Of a DNA stretch of 8,102 bases, positions 1-6,931 are shown piece after piece. Position 1 is the stretch's first letter. Each line of letters starts with the position of its first letter. Source of the DNA: Lachnospiraceae bacterium UBA7027 (GTDB lineage Bacteria; Bacillota; Clostridia; Lachnospirales; Lachnospiraceae); contig DLBG01000039.1 of NCBI GenBank assembly GCA_002494135.1, positions 1 through 8,102 of the forward strand. The letters run 5' to 3'. The translations under genes were made by a program, and so were the position numbers. The notes below the pieces were generated by a model, which saw nothing but the letters and a program-made list of their open reading frames with translations, ran no database searches and was not told where the DNA came from.

Positions 1-1593
1 GTCCATATCGGGCATCATGTGGTCGATAAAGAGAATGTCGTATTCCTCGCCGTTCTGTATGCGCGAAAGCGCGTCCCTTCCGGATTCGGAGAGGGTAATT
101 TTTGCACCGTAGGAACCGATGATACCGTTGGCAACCTTCAAGTTTACCTTGTTGTCGTCTACAATCAGAATTCTTGCATTCGGACAGGAGAACTCGTTGA
201 TGGACTTCACGCTGCCTTCTTCCGCTTCCTCGAGTTTTCCCTTTGCCGCATTGACTTTGCCGAAGTCGCAGACTCCTTCGTCCACGATTCGCTGGTCTAA
301 AGTGACACGGAAGGTACTTCCTTTTCCGTACTCGCTCTCAAGTTCGATATCGCCGTGCATCATCTTCGCAAAGTTCTTTGCGATGGCAAGACCGAGACCG
401 GTGCCCTGGATTTTACGGTTTTTGCGGTTATCGACCTGGGTAAACTCGTTAAAGAGTTTTGCGGCATCCTCCTTGCGGATTCCGATTCCGGTATCGATTA
501 CGTCAAAATGCAGTACAACCACGTCTTCCTTGCCCGGCGAACAGGAAACGGCGAGTTTGATATAGCCTTCTTTCGTGAATTTTACGGCATTGCCAAGCAG
601 GTTTAAAAGAATCTGTTTGATACGAAGGGAGTCGCCGTAAAGGGACTTCGGAACGTCCTTCGCACCCTCGATAATGAATTCCACATCTTTTCCGTACAAA
701 CGGGCCTGAATCAGACGGGAAATATCCTGCAAAAGTTCCTCTAAGTTATAAACCTCACTGACAAGTTCCATGCGGCCGGCATCCATTTTGGAATAATCCA
801 GAATGTCGTTGATGAGTTCAAGCATGATTCCCGAGGAAGACTGAATGGTCTTTACATATTCCTGTGCATCGGGAGTTAATTCCGTCTGCGACAATAGTTC
901 GCTCATCCCCGTGATGGCATTCATCGGGGTACGGATTTCATGCGACATGTTTGCAAGGAAGTCCGATTTTGCCTTTGTTGCAGCCTGCGCTTCATCCCGC
1001 TTGATTTCCAGCACGCGAAGGAGGTTGGTCATATTCATGTTACGCTGTTCGAGCGCTTCCTGCTGCGCACTGATCCGGTTAATCAGAATCAGAAGGCCGG
1101 CAACTGCTGCGGTAATTACAAAAAGCTGAAGGATAAAATCTCCCAGCGAGTCCACGGTGGGAATCGAGTTAATGATCAGATACGGATCGATTAAAAAGCA
1201 TGCGCCGTATACCAGGATTACGAAAATAAAACCGACCAGCAGAATGGTAGAATCAAGGTACAGAGCCATGATAATCATAACGGCGATAAACGCATCGGAT
1301 GTCTGCCCCATGCAGTGATAACTGAGTCCGTACACGGTCACAAAGCCGATCCACACAAGCTCCGTCGTGATGCCCTGCACTCTTAAAGGACATTTCTGGA
1401 TAAAAGTGGGTATGGCAATGAATAACGGCATAAAAATGGCATAGTACACCAGTTGTGCCGCGTTGTGTATAAAGATTCCCTCAAAGAGGAAAAAGATGGT
1501 AAACAGACAGGTTAAAAAGAAAATAACCTTGCCCGTTCTTCTGTATCTTTCTTTCTTTCCTGAAACCCTGATTTCGGTAATTCTTCTTGCCAT
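1..1593 (-). CDS. Hybrid sensor histidine kinase / response regulator, C-terminus cut by window edge
   Basis: Reading leftward from the ATG at 1593, the frame is open for 531 codons to the window edge, so the C-terminus is missing. Residues about 21-172 contain roughly six hydrophobic segments (near 22-42, 47-65, 76-94, 100-114, 116-136, 152-172) with short loops and no large extracellular sensor domain. A short helical linker (about 173-208) leads to the HisKA domain with the H-box SHEIRTPMNA (phospho-accepting His218). The HATPase_c domain follows: N-box LLGNAVKFT (Asn335), G1 DTGIGI (367-372), F-box FNEFTQVD (381-388), G2 GTGLGLAI (397-404). A receiver domain starts near 473 (ILIVDDNKVN, acidic Asp479/Asp480) with the phospho-acceptor Asp524 in FIDHMMPDMD. 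All catalytic boxes are intact, so it should be an active kinase passing phosphate to its own receiver; further REC or HPt domains may lie beyond the edge. The ATG is preceded only by a weak purine-rich site (AGAGAAAA). The signal sensed and the downstream partner are unknown. Confidence 0.95.
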   Translation of the reverse strand, partial: MARRITEIRVSGKKERYRRTGKVIFFLTCLFTIFFLFEGIFIHNAAQLVYYAIFMPLFIAIPTFIQKCPLRVQGITTELVWIGFVTVYGLSYHCMGQTSDAFIAVMIIMALYLDSTILLVGFIFVILVYGACFLIDPYLIINSIPTVDSLGDFILQLFVITAAVAGLLILINRISAQQEALEQRNMNMTNLLRVLEIKRDEAQAATKAKSDFLANMSHEIRTPMNAITGMSELLSQTELTPDAQEYVKTIQSSSGIMLELINDILDYSKMDAGRMELVSEVYNLEELLQDISRLIQARLYGKDVEFIIEGAKDVPKSLYGDSLRIKQILLNLLGNAVKFTKEGYIKLAVSCSPGKEDVVVLHFDVIDTGIGIRKEDAAKLFNEFTQVDNRKNRKIQGTGLGLAIAKNFAKMMHGDIELESEYGKGSTFRVTLDQRIVDEGVCDFGKVNAAKGKLEEAEEGSVKSINEFSCPNARILIVDDNKVNLKVANGIIGSYGAKITLSESGRDALSRIQNGEEYDILFIDHMMPDMD

Positions 1594-1621
1594 GTTTTTT
1601 TCTCTTTCTGATTTCGGTACG

Positions 1622-1645
1622 CAGAATGGGCTTTTGCACATTCTG
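1622..1645. promoter_or_regulatory. 7-bp inverted repeat in the leader of the histidine kinase
   Basis: CAGAATG at 1622-1628 and CATTCTG at 1639-1645 are perfect inverted repeats around a 10-nt spacer. They lie between the proposed kinase transcription start (about 1650) and its ATG (1593), so they could be an operator or a small leader hairpin. A 12-bp direct repeat, CTGATTTCGGTA, also occurs at 1568-1579 (inside the kinase N-terminal codons) and 1608-1619 (in the leader). No function is established; both could be chance. Confidence 0.25.
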
Positions 1646-1656
1646 ACTCAAAATAT

Positions 1657-1665
1657 ATTGTATCA
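1657..1665 (-). promoter_or_regulatory. Candidate extended -10 promoter of the histidine kinase gene
   Basis: Read on the minus strand this is TGATACAAT, i.e. an extended -10 (TG-n-TACAAT, five of six matches to TATAAT). No good -35 is seen 16-18 bp upstream, which is tolerated by extended -10 promoters. It would place the start of transcription near 1650 and give a leader of about 57 nt. It overlaps the place where the -35 of the divergent lipid kinase promoter should be. Confidence 0.45.
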
Positions 1666-1680
1666 CAACAAGTAACATTA

Positions 1681-1689
1681 TGCTATAAT
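1681..1689 (+). promoter_or_regulatory. Extended -10 promoter of the lipid kinase-like gene; predicts a leaderless mRNA
   Basis: TGCTATAAT is a perfect extended -10 (TG-n-TATAAT, hexamer at 1684-1689). The -35 is weak: TATCAC at 1661-1666 gives 17-bp spacing, and TTGTAT at 1658-1663 gives 20 bp. A start six or seven bases after the hexamer falls on 1695-1697, which is the A of the ATG at 1696. No Shine-Dalgarno sequence lies between the -10 and the ATG, which fits a leaderless transcript. Confidence 0.6.
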
Positions 1690-1695
1690 CAACGC

Positions 1696-2655
1696 ATGAG
1701 ACATATTTTTATCATCAATCCCGCAGCGGGCAAAAAGAATGTCACGAACCGTGTTCGTGCCGAAATAGAGGGTGTGTGTGCAAGACGCGGCATTGCACCG
1801 CTTATTTTCATATCCGAATACAACGGATATGAACGCTTTATTGCGGAAAAAATGTGCTCTCTTTTCACCGATGAGGATATCCGATTCTACTGTATCGGCG
1901 GTTCCGGAACACTTACCCAGACGTTTTCCGGGATTGACGATGAACCGAACCGTCAGATTGCCTGCTATCCCACCGGTCTTTCCAATGACTTTTTAAAATG
2001 TTATCAGGGCGGAAACAGAGGATTTCAGAATATCGAAAACCTTCTGGACGGACGAATCGACGAACTTGATTACATCAAGGTAATCGGCTGCTGCAAGGCC
2101 CTGGACTTCGTAAGTACCGGTCTCGGAAATTCCATGTTTGAGTCGGAAGGCCTCTTTTCGTTGCTTTCCGAAACCAGTTCCACGGCAGCATACGGAATCG
2201 GTGTTCCCTATGATCTTTTGAGAAATGCGGATACCGATTACGATATCACCATCGACGGAACCGATTATTCCGGCCATTATGCGCTGGTTCTCGCCATGAA
2301 CGGCAGGGTGTTCGGCAACCGGATCACCATCGATCAGGACATCTATCCGGATGACGGCATCATGAATATTTATCTCTTCCACCAGATGAGCCCCACAAAA
2401 CAGGCCGGAACCTATTTTAACCTGTACTTCGGACGGAACAAGGATTTAGAGGGCCGCTACACGATGGTTAAGGGACGTCGTATGATTCTTTCCAGAAAAG
2501 ATCACGAGCGTTTCAGTCTGAATGCGGACGGTGACGGTTTCAATCCGGAAGAAACCACGCTGGATATCCGTCTGATTCCCTCGGGTGCCAAATTCGTAGC
2601 GCCCCAGCACACCGCACTCATTGAGCCTAACGAAGAAACAGCTCTGACAAAGTAA
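1696..2655 (+). CDS. Diacylglycerol/lipid kinase catalytic-fold protein with altered nucleotide motif
   Basis: 319 residues, the usual length for bacterial DagK/YegS-type lipid kinases, which phosphorylate diacylglycerol or related lipids at the inner membrane face using ATP-Mg. The N-terminus IFIINPAAGK (4-13) is the classic family start, so the ATG at 1696 is well placed. The next motif reads GGSGTLTQ (68-75) where the family has GGDGTxxE: the Asp is Ser70 and the usual Glu is Gln75. The following motif is GLSNDF (94-99) instead of GTxNDF. Later landmarks are kept: GLGNSMF (142-148), MNGRVFG (201-207), PDDG (218-221) and NADGD (276-280), with Asp278 matching the catalytic-base DGE motif. 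There is no signal peptide or TM segment. The fold assignment is strong; enzymatic activity is uncertain because a nucleotide/metal ligand is replaced. It stands alone, divergent from the histidine kinase and followed by its own terminator. There is no Shine-Dalgarno site upstream. Confidence 0.88.
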   Translation: MRHIFIINPAAGKKNVTNRVRAEIEGVCARRGIAPLIFISEYNGYERFIAEKMCSLFTDEDIRFYCIGGSGTLTQTFSGIDDEPNRQIACYPTGLSNDFLKCYQGGNRGFQNIENLLDGRIDELDYIKVIGCCKALDFVSTGLGNSMFESEGLFSLLSETSSTAAYGIGVPYDLLRNADTDYDITIDGTDYSGHYALVLAMNGRVFGNRITIDQDIYPDDGIMNIYLFHQMSPTKQAGTYFNLYFGRNKDLEGRYTMVKGRRMILSRKDHERFSLNADGDGFNPEETTLDIRLIPSGAKFVAPQHTALIEPNEETALTK

Positions 2656-2680
2656 AACAATCCGACAATATACATTACGC

Positions 2681-2712
2681 AAAAAGAACTCTCCGAAGAG
2701 AGTTCTTTTTTT
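2681..2712. terminator. Bidirectional intrinsic terminator between convergent genes
   Basis: AAAAAGAACTCTC (2681-2693) pairs perfectly with GAGAGTTCTTTTT (2698-2710) around a four-base loop. On the plus strand it is followed by a seven-T run (2706-2712), ending the lipid kinase-like gene 25 nt after its stop. On the minus strand the loop reads C(UUCG)G, the very stable tetraloop, followed by five Ts, ending the ABC operon. One hairpin thus serves both directions. Confidence 0.92.
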
Positions 2713-2728
2713 GAAAGGTATGAAAGGG

Positions 2729-2744
2729 TTGGTCTTTCGACCAA
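2729..2744 (-). other. Small GNRA-type hairpin after the ABC operon stop codon
   Basis: On the minus strand TTGGTC-GAAA-GACCAA forms a perfect 6-bp stem with a GAAA tetraloop, 10 nt after the stop codon of the last permease and before the terminator. It has no U-tract, so it is unlikely to terminate by itself. It might stabilise the 3' end of the operon mRNA. Confidence 0.4.
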
Positions 2745-2754
2745 TGATGTAACT

Positions 2755-4029
2755 TTATTTGTGACGAAGCGCGTCAATCGGTGTCATTTTTGCCGCCTTC
2801 CCTGCAGGATAGAGGCCGAAGAAAACACCGATGCCCATCGAGAATACCGCAATAATGATAATCATAAGCGGATTAAAATCCGGGGCAAAACTGATGGATT
2901 CCTTTACCAGATGCGCTATCCAGCATGCCAGACCGGAGAAAGCATATCCGATGATAATTCCGATTACACCGCCGGTTAAGGAAATCAGACCGGACTCAAT
3001 CAGAAACTGCCACATGATGGAAGACGTTCTGGCACCCAGAGACTTACGGATACCGATTTCACGCGTCCGCTCGGTAACGGATACCAGCATGATATTCATA
3101 ACGCCGACACCGCCCACGAAAAGGGAGATTCCCGCAACCATCATGATGAAGGCCGTGATTCCGGCGAGCACGCCTTTGATGGAGGAAATGGCGGAAGACA
3201 ATTCGTATGAATAGATGACATCCTCTCCTCTTACATCAAGCGCCGCTTCAATATATTTTCTTGCTTTCGAGCTCATTTCCGTTGCATGAGCGGGCTCATC
3301 GACGAAAACATAGGCTCCCCAGATATTATCGGGATCCAGACCGTATTCGTTGTACAGAACGGTCGACGGAATTTCCACCGAAATGGAAGGGTCCTCAAAC
3401 TGGATTACGAGAAATGTGGTATCCTCGCCGTCTTCCGTAACCGTATCTTTCTTTGGCTGATCTTTCTTATCGGTTTTACGAATTCCGATCACCTTCAGCG
3501 CAATCTCCCTGCCGGTCCTGGTATGGAAACGAAGCGTCTCGCCGAGAGCATCCTCCCTGCCGAATATTTTACGGGAACCGTAGGTATCGATTACGCATAC
3601 GGGGCTGGCGTTTTCATAATCAACTTCATTAAATAATCTTCCGTAAAGGAGTTCATCTTTGGAAATGGTCTGTCGTTCCACGTTTCCGCCATAGAGAGTA
3701 ACCTCTTCTTCTTCCCCTCTGCGGTTTTCCACCACGCCGCTTAAACCGATATCATCCGAATATCCCGTGATTTCAGGATACTTATCTACCAGCTGATCCA
3801 TGACACGTCTCGGAATCATCGTATCCGCACCGGCGTAAATGTTAAAATAACTGCCTACCAGTCCGTTTAAGGAACCGGAAACCCAGTTGGAGAATCCGTT
3901 ACCGACGGAAAGAATACCCACTACGGAAGCAATTCCGATAATAATACCCAGCATGGTAAGAAAGGCTCTTACTTTATTCATGCGGATATTGAAGTATGCC
4001 ATTTTCCAATATTCGAAAAACTTACCCAT
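2755..4029 (-). CDS. MacB-type ABC transporter permease, last gene of the operon
   Basis: 424 residues with the MacB/FtsX-like plan: a cytoplasmic N-terminal helix (MGKFFEYWK), TM1 at about 22-44, a large extracellular domain (about 45-285), then three TM segments at about 286-314, 343-372 and 386-407. The hallmark GVGVMNIMLVSVTERTREIG (307-326), continuing to IRKSLGA, is the region that contacts the ATPase. The C-terminus ends in the family motif TPIDALR. The extracellular domain has a charged Lys/Asp/Glu-rich insert at about 185-205 that the sister permease lacks. In this class the permeases do not carry substrate through a wide pore but transmit ATPase motion to the outer domain and adaptor. 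A good site, AGGAG (4036-4040), lies in the last codons of the preceding gene six bases before the ATG, and the gap is 3 nt, so translation is probably coupled. Substrate unknown. Confidence 0.92.
   Translation of the reverse strand: MGKFFEYWKMAYFNIRMNKVRAFLTMLGIIIGIASVVGILSVGNGFSNWVSGSLNGLVGSYFNIYAGADTMIPRRVMDQLVDKYPEITGYSDDIGLSGVVENRRGEEEEVTLYGGNVERQTISKDELLYGRLFNEVDYENASPVCVIDTYGSRKIFGREDALGETLRFHTRTGREIALKVIGIRKTDKKDQPKKDTVTEDGEDTTFLVIQFEDPSISVEIPSTVLYNEYGLDPDNIWGAYVFVDEPAHATEMSSKARKYIEAALDVRGEDVIYSYELSSAISSIKGVLAGITAFIMMVAGISLFVGGVGVMNIMLVSVTERTREIGIRKSLGARTSSIMWQFLIESGLISLTGGVIGIIIGYAFSGLACWIAHLVKESISFAPDFNPLMIIIIAVFSMGIGVFFGLYPAGKAAKMTPIDALRHK
3074..3114. repeat. 41-bp near-identical block shared by the two permease genes (copy 1)
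   Basis: This block matches 4349-4389 at 40 of 41 positions (mismatch at 3094 versus 4369). It encodes the GGVGVMNIMLVSVT stretch in both permeases. It reflects common ancestry plus strong conservation of the ATPase-contact region, and is a potential site for recombination between the two genes. Confidence 0.85.
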
Positions 4030-4032
4030 GAA

Positions 4033-5274
4033 TTACTCCTGTCTTAATGCCTCAATCGGGCTTAATTTGGCCGCTTTTTTGGCCGGATATATTCCGAAGA
4101 ACATACCGATAACTGCGGAAAAGCCCACAACTCCGAGCACCACCAGCGGACTGATGGATGCCACAACGGTCATTTTGGTTATTTTACTTGCTATGAAGCA
4201 AAGCAGTGCCGCGCCCAGATACCCGAACAGAATTCCGAGTGCGCCGCCTACGGCGGTCAGTACGGCAGATTCCGCCAAAAACTGAATCATGATAGAGGAG
4301 ACTCTGGCGCCGAGTGCTTTACGAATACCGATCTCCTGCGTCCGTTCCGTAACGGATACCAGCATGATGTTCATAACGCCGACACCGCCGACTACCAGGG
4401 AAATGGCTGCCACGAAGGAAATAAAAATCGTAACGCCGTTGATAATCATGTTTACCTGATCCATAACGGAATCAAAGCTGGTATACGTCAGTTTCTTCTG
4501 TCCGCGAATGCCTTTTCTTGCTTCCAGAAGCCGGATGCAGCTGCGGATTACCGTTTTGGATTCCTTGGGATCCTTCGGCATCAGAAGAACACTGGAGAAA
4601 TGATCGTCCAACGCACCGATTCCGAGTTCATCCGCATAAGCGGTATAGGGAATTTTGATTTCAATGGATTCCCCGCCTAAATTGTAAAGCTCCGAATCCT
4701 GTTTCTTACGAACACCGACGATCACATAATCGGATTCTTTTCCGGTATCAAAGCGGAACGTAACGGTCTCTCCGAGTACACTTGTATGTCCGAAAATCTC
4801 TTTTGCACCGAATTCGTTGATAACGCAGACTTTCTTGGCATCATCGTATTCATCCCGGTTAAAGAAGCGGCCGCTTAAGAATCCTGCGGTTTCCGATACA
4901 CCGTACGTGTCGTTGCAGGCAATTACATTGGTATATATTTCCTGCTTTCCGGAAACAATTTCCACGTAGCCGTTTTCTTCCATGGAAAACATTTTCAGTC
5001 CTTCCACGTTTTCCAAAACGGCATCCACATCATCCCTGTTCATTTCGGCGTCTTCATAATACTCCAAAGCCGTTCCTGCCTTGATGTAAACCTGGGAGGA
5101 AAACATGGAATTCATATCGCCGGTAATGGTTCCCTTGATTCCGTTTCCGAGGCTTACCACCATAATTACGGAGGAAATTCCGACGATAATGCCGAACATG
5201 GTCAGTATGGAACGCATCTTGTTGTCCCAGATACTCTTAAATGAAATTTTGAGATATTCAAAAAACTGTCCCAT
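4033..5274 (-). CDS. MacB-type ABC transporter permease, third gene of the operon
   Basis: 413 residues with the same plan as its downstream sister: N-terminal cytoplasmic helix MGQFFEYLK, TM1 at about 22-44, extracellular domain about 45-278, TM2 at about 279-303, TM3 at about 333-362 and TM4 at about 374-397. The family motif GVGVMNIMLVSVTERTQEIG (297-316) and the ending SPIEALR are present. The two permeases are alike at the N-terminal helix, TM1 and the C-terminal third, but their extracellular domains differ clearly, so they are old paralogues and probably form a heterodimer. The start is fixed by alignment with the sister gene; the ribosome site is weak (AGGA about 11 nt upstream), and the gap to the adaptor gene is 21 nt. 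There is no ATPase domain, unlike MacB itself, in which the ATPase and permease are fused. Substrate unknown. Confidence 0.92.
   Translation of the reverse strand: MGQFFEYLKISFKSIWDNKMRSILTMFGIIVGISSVIMVVSLGNGIKGTITGDMNSMFSSQVYIKAGTALEYYEDAEMNRDDVDAVLENVEGLKMFSMEENGYVEIVSGKQEIYTNVIACNDTYGVSETAGFLSGRFFNRDEYDDAKKVCVINEFGAKEIFGHTSVLGETVTFRFDTGKESDYVIVGVRKKQDSELYNLGGESIEIKIPYTAYADELGIGALDDHFSSVLLMPKDPKESKTVIRSCIRLLEARKGIRGQKKLTYTSFDSVMDQVNMIINGVTIFISFVAAISLVVGGVGVMNIMLVSVTERTQEIGIRKALGARVSSIMIQFLAESAVLTAVGGALGILFGYLGAALLCFIASKITKMTVVASISPLVVLGVVGFSAVIGMFFGIYPAKKAAKLSPIEALRQE
4349..4389. repeat. 41-bp near-identical block shared by the two permease genes (copy 2)
   Basis: Partner of 3074-3114, differing at a single base; same reading frame and same encoded motif in the paralogous permease. 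Confidence 0.85.
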
Positions 5275-5295
5275 TGATTTTACAATCCTAAGTCC

Positions 5296-6930
5296 TTATT
5301 TGTTCTGCTGAAGCATAATCATGGATTCCGGGGAGGGAGTTGCCAGTTTGCCGTCTTCCAGTACACCGGTATAGTTGGTAACAATCAGTTCATCGTCTTC
5401 AATACCGTCAACGATTTCGATAAAGAGTTCGGAACTGGTTCCCGTCGTTACATATTTCTTGTGAACCATCATGGTTGACTTGTCAAAGGTGAAAATGAAT
5501 TCGCCGGTTCCGTCGATGTTAACGGCTTCCACAGGTACCATACGGACATCCGTTACGGATGCGGTAAGAATACTGCATTTTGCATCCAGACCCAGATAAA
5601 TGTTGTCATCCGGATTGTCAACGGATACGGTTACCGCTACCTGCGCACCCGCATTCCCTGCCTGTACGGCGGCACGGTTGATGGTACGGATTTTACCCTT
5701 GTATTCGTTCTTTAACATTTTGATGGTTACGTCCTGTCCCTCTTTCAGTTTCTCAAGATCGGACTTTCCGACACCTAAAGTAACATGTACATCATCAAGA
5801 CTTACGAAAGTTACAATCGGGGTACCTGCTGCCGCGGTATCACCTTCGGTATAGCTCATTAACTGTACAACACCGTCGAAAGGAGCAATTAAGCCTTTTT
5901 CATATTCTTTTAATTCGTCAATTGCATCCTGTGCCTGCTCCGCACTCAGTTCCGCACGAAGTTCGTTGGTATCTTTATCATAACCGTTGCCCATGCCTGC
6001 CTTGTAGCTTTCTACTTTGGCCTTTGCGGATTCAAGGTTAGCCTTTGCCTCGGTAAGTTTGGTCTTCGCATCGGTATATTCCTTGGTCCAACCGTCGGAC
6101 TGGTTTCCAACGTTTTTAATGACGTCCTGGCACTTTTTGATTTTTGCACTCAGATCGGCAACCTGGGTGTAATAGTCGATGTTGATCTTATATTCTTCAA
6201 TCTTTTTATCATACTCATCCATGGCGAGCGAATCGGTATCAAGAGTACTTGCGTAGTCGGATACCTTCTTATCCAGTGCGGAAATCAATGCCGTATATTC
6301 CTGGATTTTCTTATTCTGATTTTCGATTTCGGTATTGACGGCTTTTACGTCCTTGTCGTATCTTTCGTCTTTTTCATAGCTGTCAACGATCGGCTGCCAC
6401 TTATCGACTTCTGCCTGATACTTTCTTACGTCTGCCTGAGCCTGTGCAAGCTTGGAGCCGGAATCACCCATGTTGGCCTTTCCGCTCTTATAGGTATTCT
6501 CGTCAATCTTTTTGTTGTATTCCAACGTCTTTAAAGCCTTTGCGTAATCCTGCTCATCAAATTTTAAAATTACCTCGCCCTTCTTTACATAGCTTCCGGT
6601 GGGAACAGCCTCGGCAACCTTCATGGTTGCGGGTGCGGTATAGTGCATGGTTTTCTCACTCTCCAGCGTTCCGCTTAAGGTAATTTCCGACTTGATATCG
6701 CCGCGTTGTGCATAATCAAGCGTAACGGTGGAGCCGGCCATTTTCTTCATGGCGCGGGATGCCGCAAATACTCCGATACCGATTAACAGAACCAGCACTC
6801 CGAGAATACTGAAGATTACTGTCAGAACGATTTTTCTTCTTTTCTTCTTTTTCTTCTTCTCCAAACGTTCCTGTGCGCTTAATTCCGCAGCGTCACCGTT
6901 TAAGTTGATTCCTTTGTCTTTTCGTGCCAT
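5296..6930 (-). CDS. TM-anchored membrane-fusion/adaptor protein (HlyD/MacA/YknX-like) with long coiled coil
   Basis: 544 residues from the ATG at 6930. A frame extension to 6984 exists, but the 6930 start has AGGAGG 9 nt upstream and sits just after the ATPase stop, so it is preferred. Residues 25-33 are a polybasic run (KKKKKKRRK) followed by one TM anchor (34-57), giving a cytoplasmic N-terminus and a large outer domain; there is no lipobox Cys. Two half-lipoyl motifs flank the hairpin: about 97-126 (GSYVKKGEVILKFDE) and about 347-375 (LIAPFDGVVQ... AGTPIVTF). Between them lies a largely helical coiled coil of over 200 residues rich in Lys, Glu, Asp, Ala and Tyr (about 128-345). A beta-barrel (about 378-460) and a membrane-proximal domain (about 460-530) follow. 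It should sit on the outer face of the permease pair and guide substrate away. MacA and YknX are nearer 370-380 residues, so this one is notably long. Confidence 0.92.
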   Translation of the reverse strand: MARKDKGINLNGDAAELSAQERLEKKKKKKRRKIVLTVIFSILGVLVLLIGIGVFAASRAMKKMAGSTVTLDYAQRGDIKSEITLSGTLESEKTMHYTAPATMKVAEAVPTGSYVKKGEVILKFDEQDYAKALKTLEYNKKIDENTYKSGKANMGDSGSKLAQAQADVRKYQAEVDKWQPIVDSYEKDERYDKDVKAVNTEIENQNKKIQEYTALISALDKKVSDYASTLDTDSLAMDEYDKKIEEYKINIDYYTQVADLSAKIKKCQDVIKNVGNQSDGWTKEYTDAKTKLTEAKANLESAKAKVESYKAGMGNGYDKDTNELRAELSAEQAQDAIDELKEYEKGLIAPFDGVVQLMSYTEGDTAAAGTPIVTFVSLDDVHVTLGVGKSDLEKLKEGQDVTIKMLKNEYKGKIRTINRAAVQAGNAGAQVAVTVSVDNPDDNIYLGLDAKCSILTASVTDVRMVPVEAVNIDGTGEFIFTFDKSTMMVHKKYVTTGTSSELFIEIVDGIEDDELIVTNYTGVLEDGKLATPSPESMIMLQQNK

Positions 6931-6931
6931 T

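Noticed and set aside
119..1194. Several plus-strand open frames across the histidine kinase region
   Set aside because: They overlap an intact kinase with all catalytic motifs on the minus strand, lack ribosome sites and resemble no family.
1568..1619. Direct repeat CTGATTTCGGTA as a mobile-element target duplication
   Set aside because: Only 12 bp and 40 bp apart, with no transposase or terminal repeats between the copies, and one copy is within kinase codons.
1993..2382. Minus-strand open frame of 129 codons inside the lipid kinase-like gene
   Set aside because: It is the complement of a gene with clear family motifs and shows no ribosome site or domain of its own.
6838..6865. Programmed frameshift at the adenine-rich lysine codons of the adaptor
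   Set aside because: The main frame continues unbroken into a normal TM segment and full-length adaptor; nothing suggests a functional shifted product.
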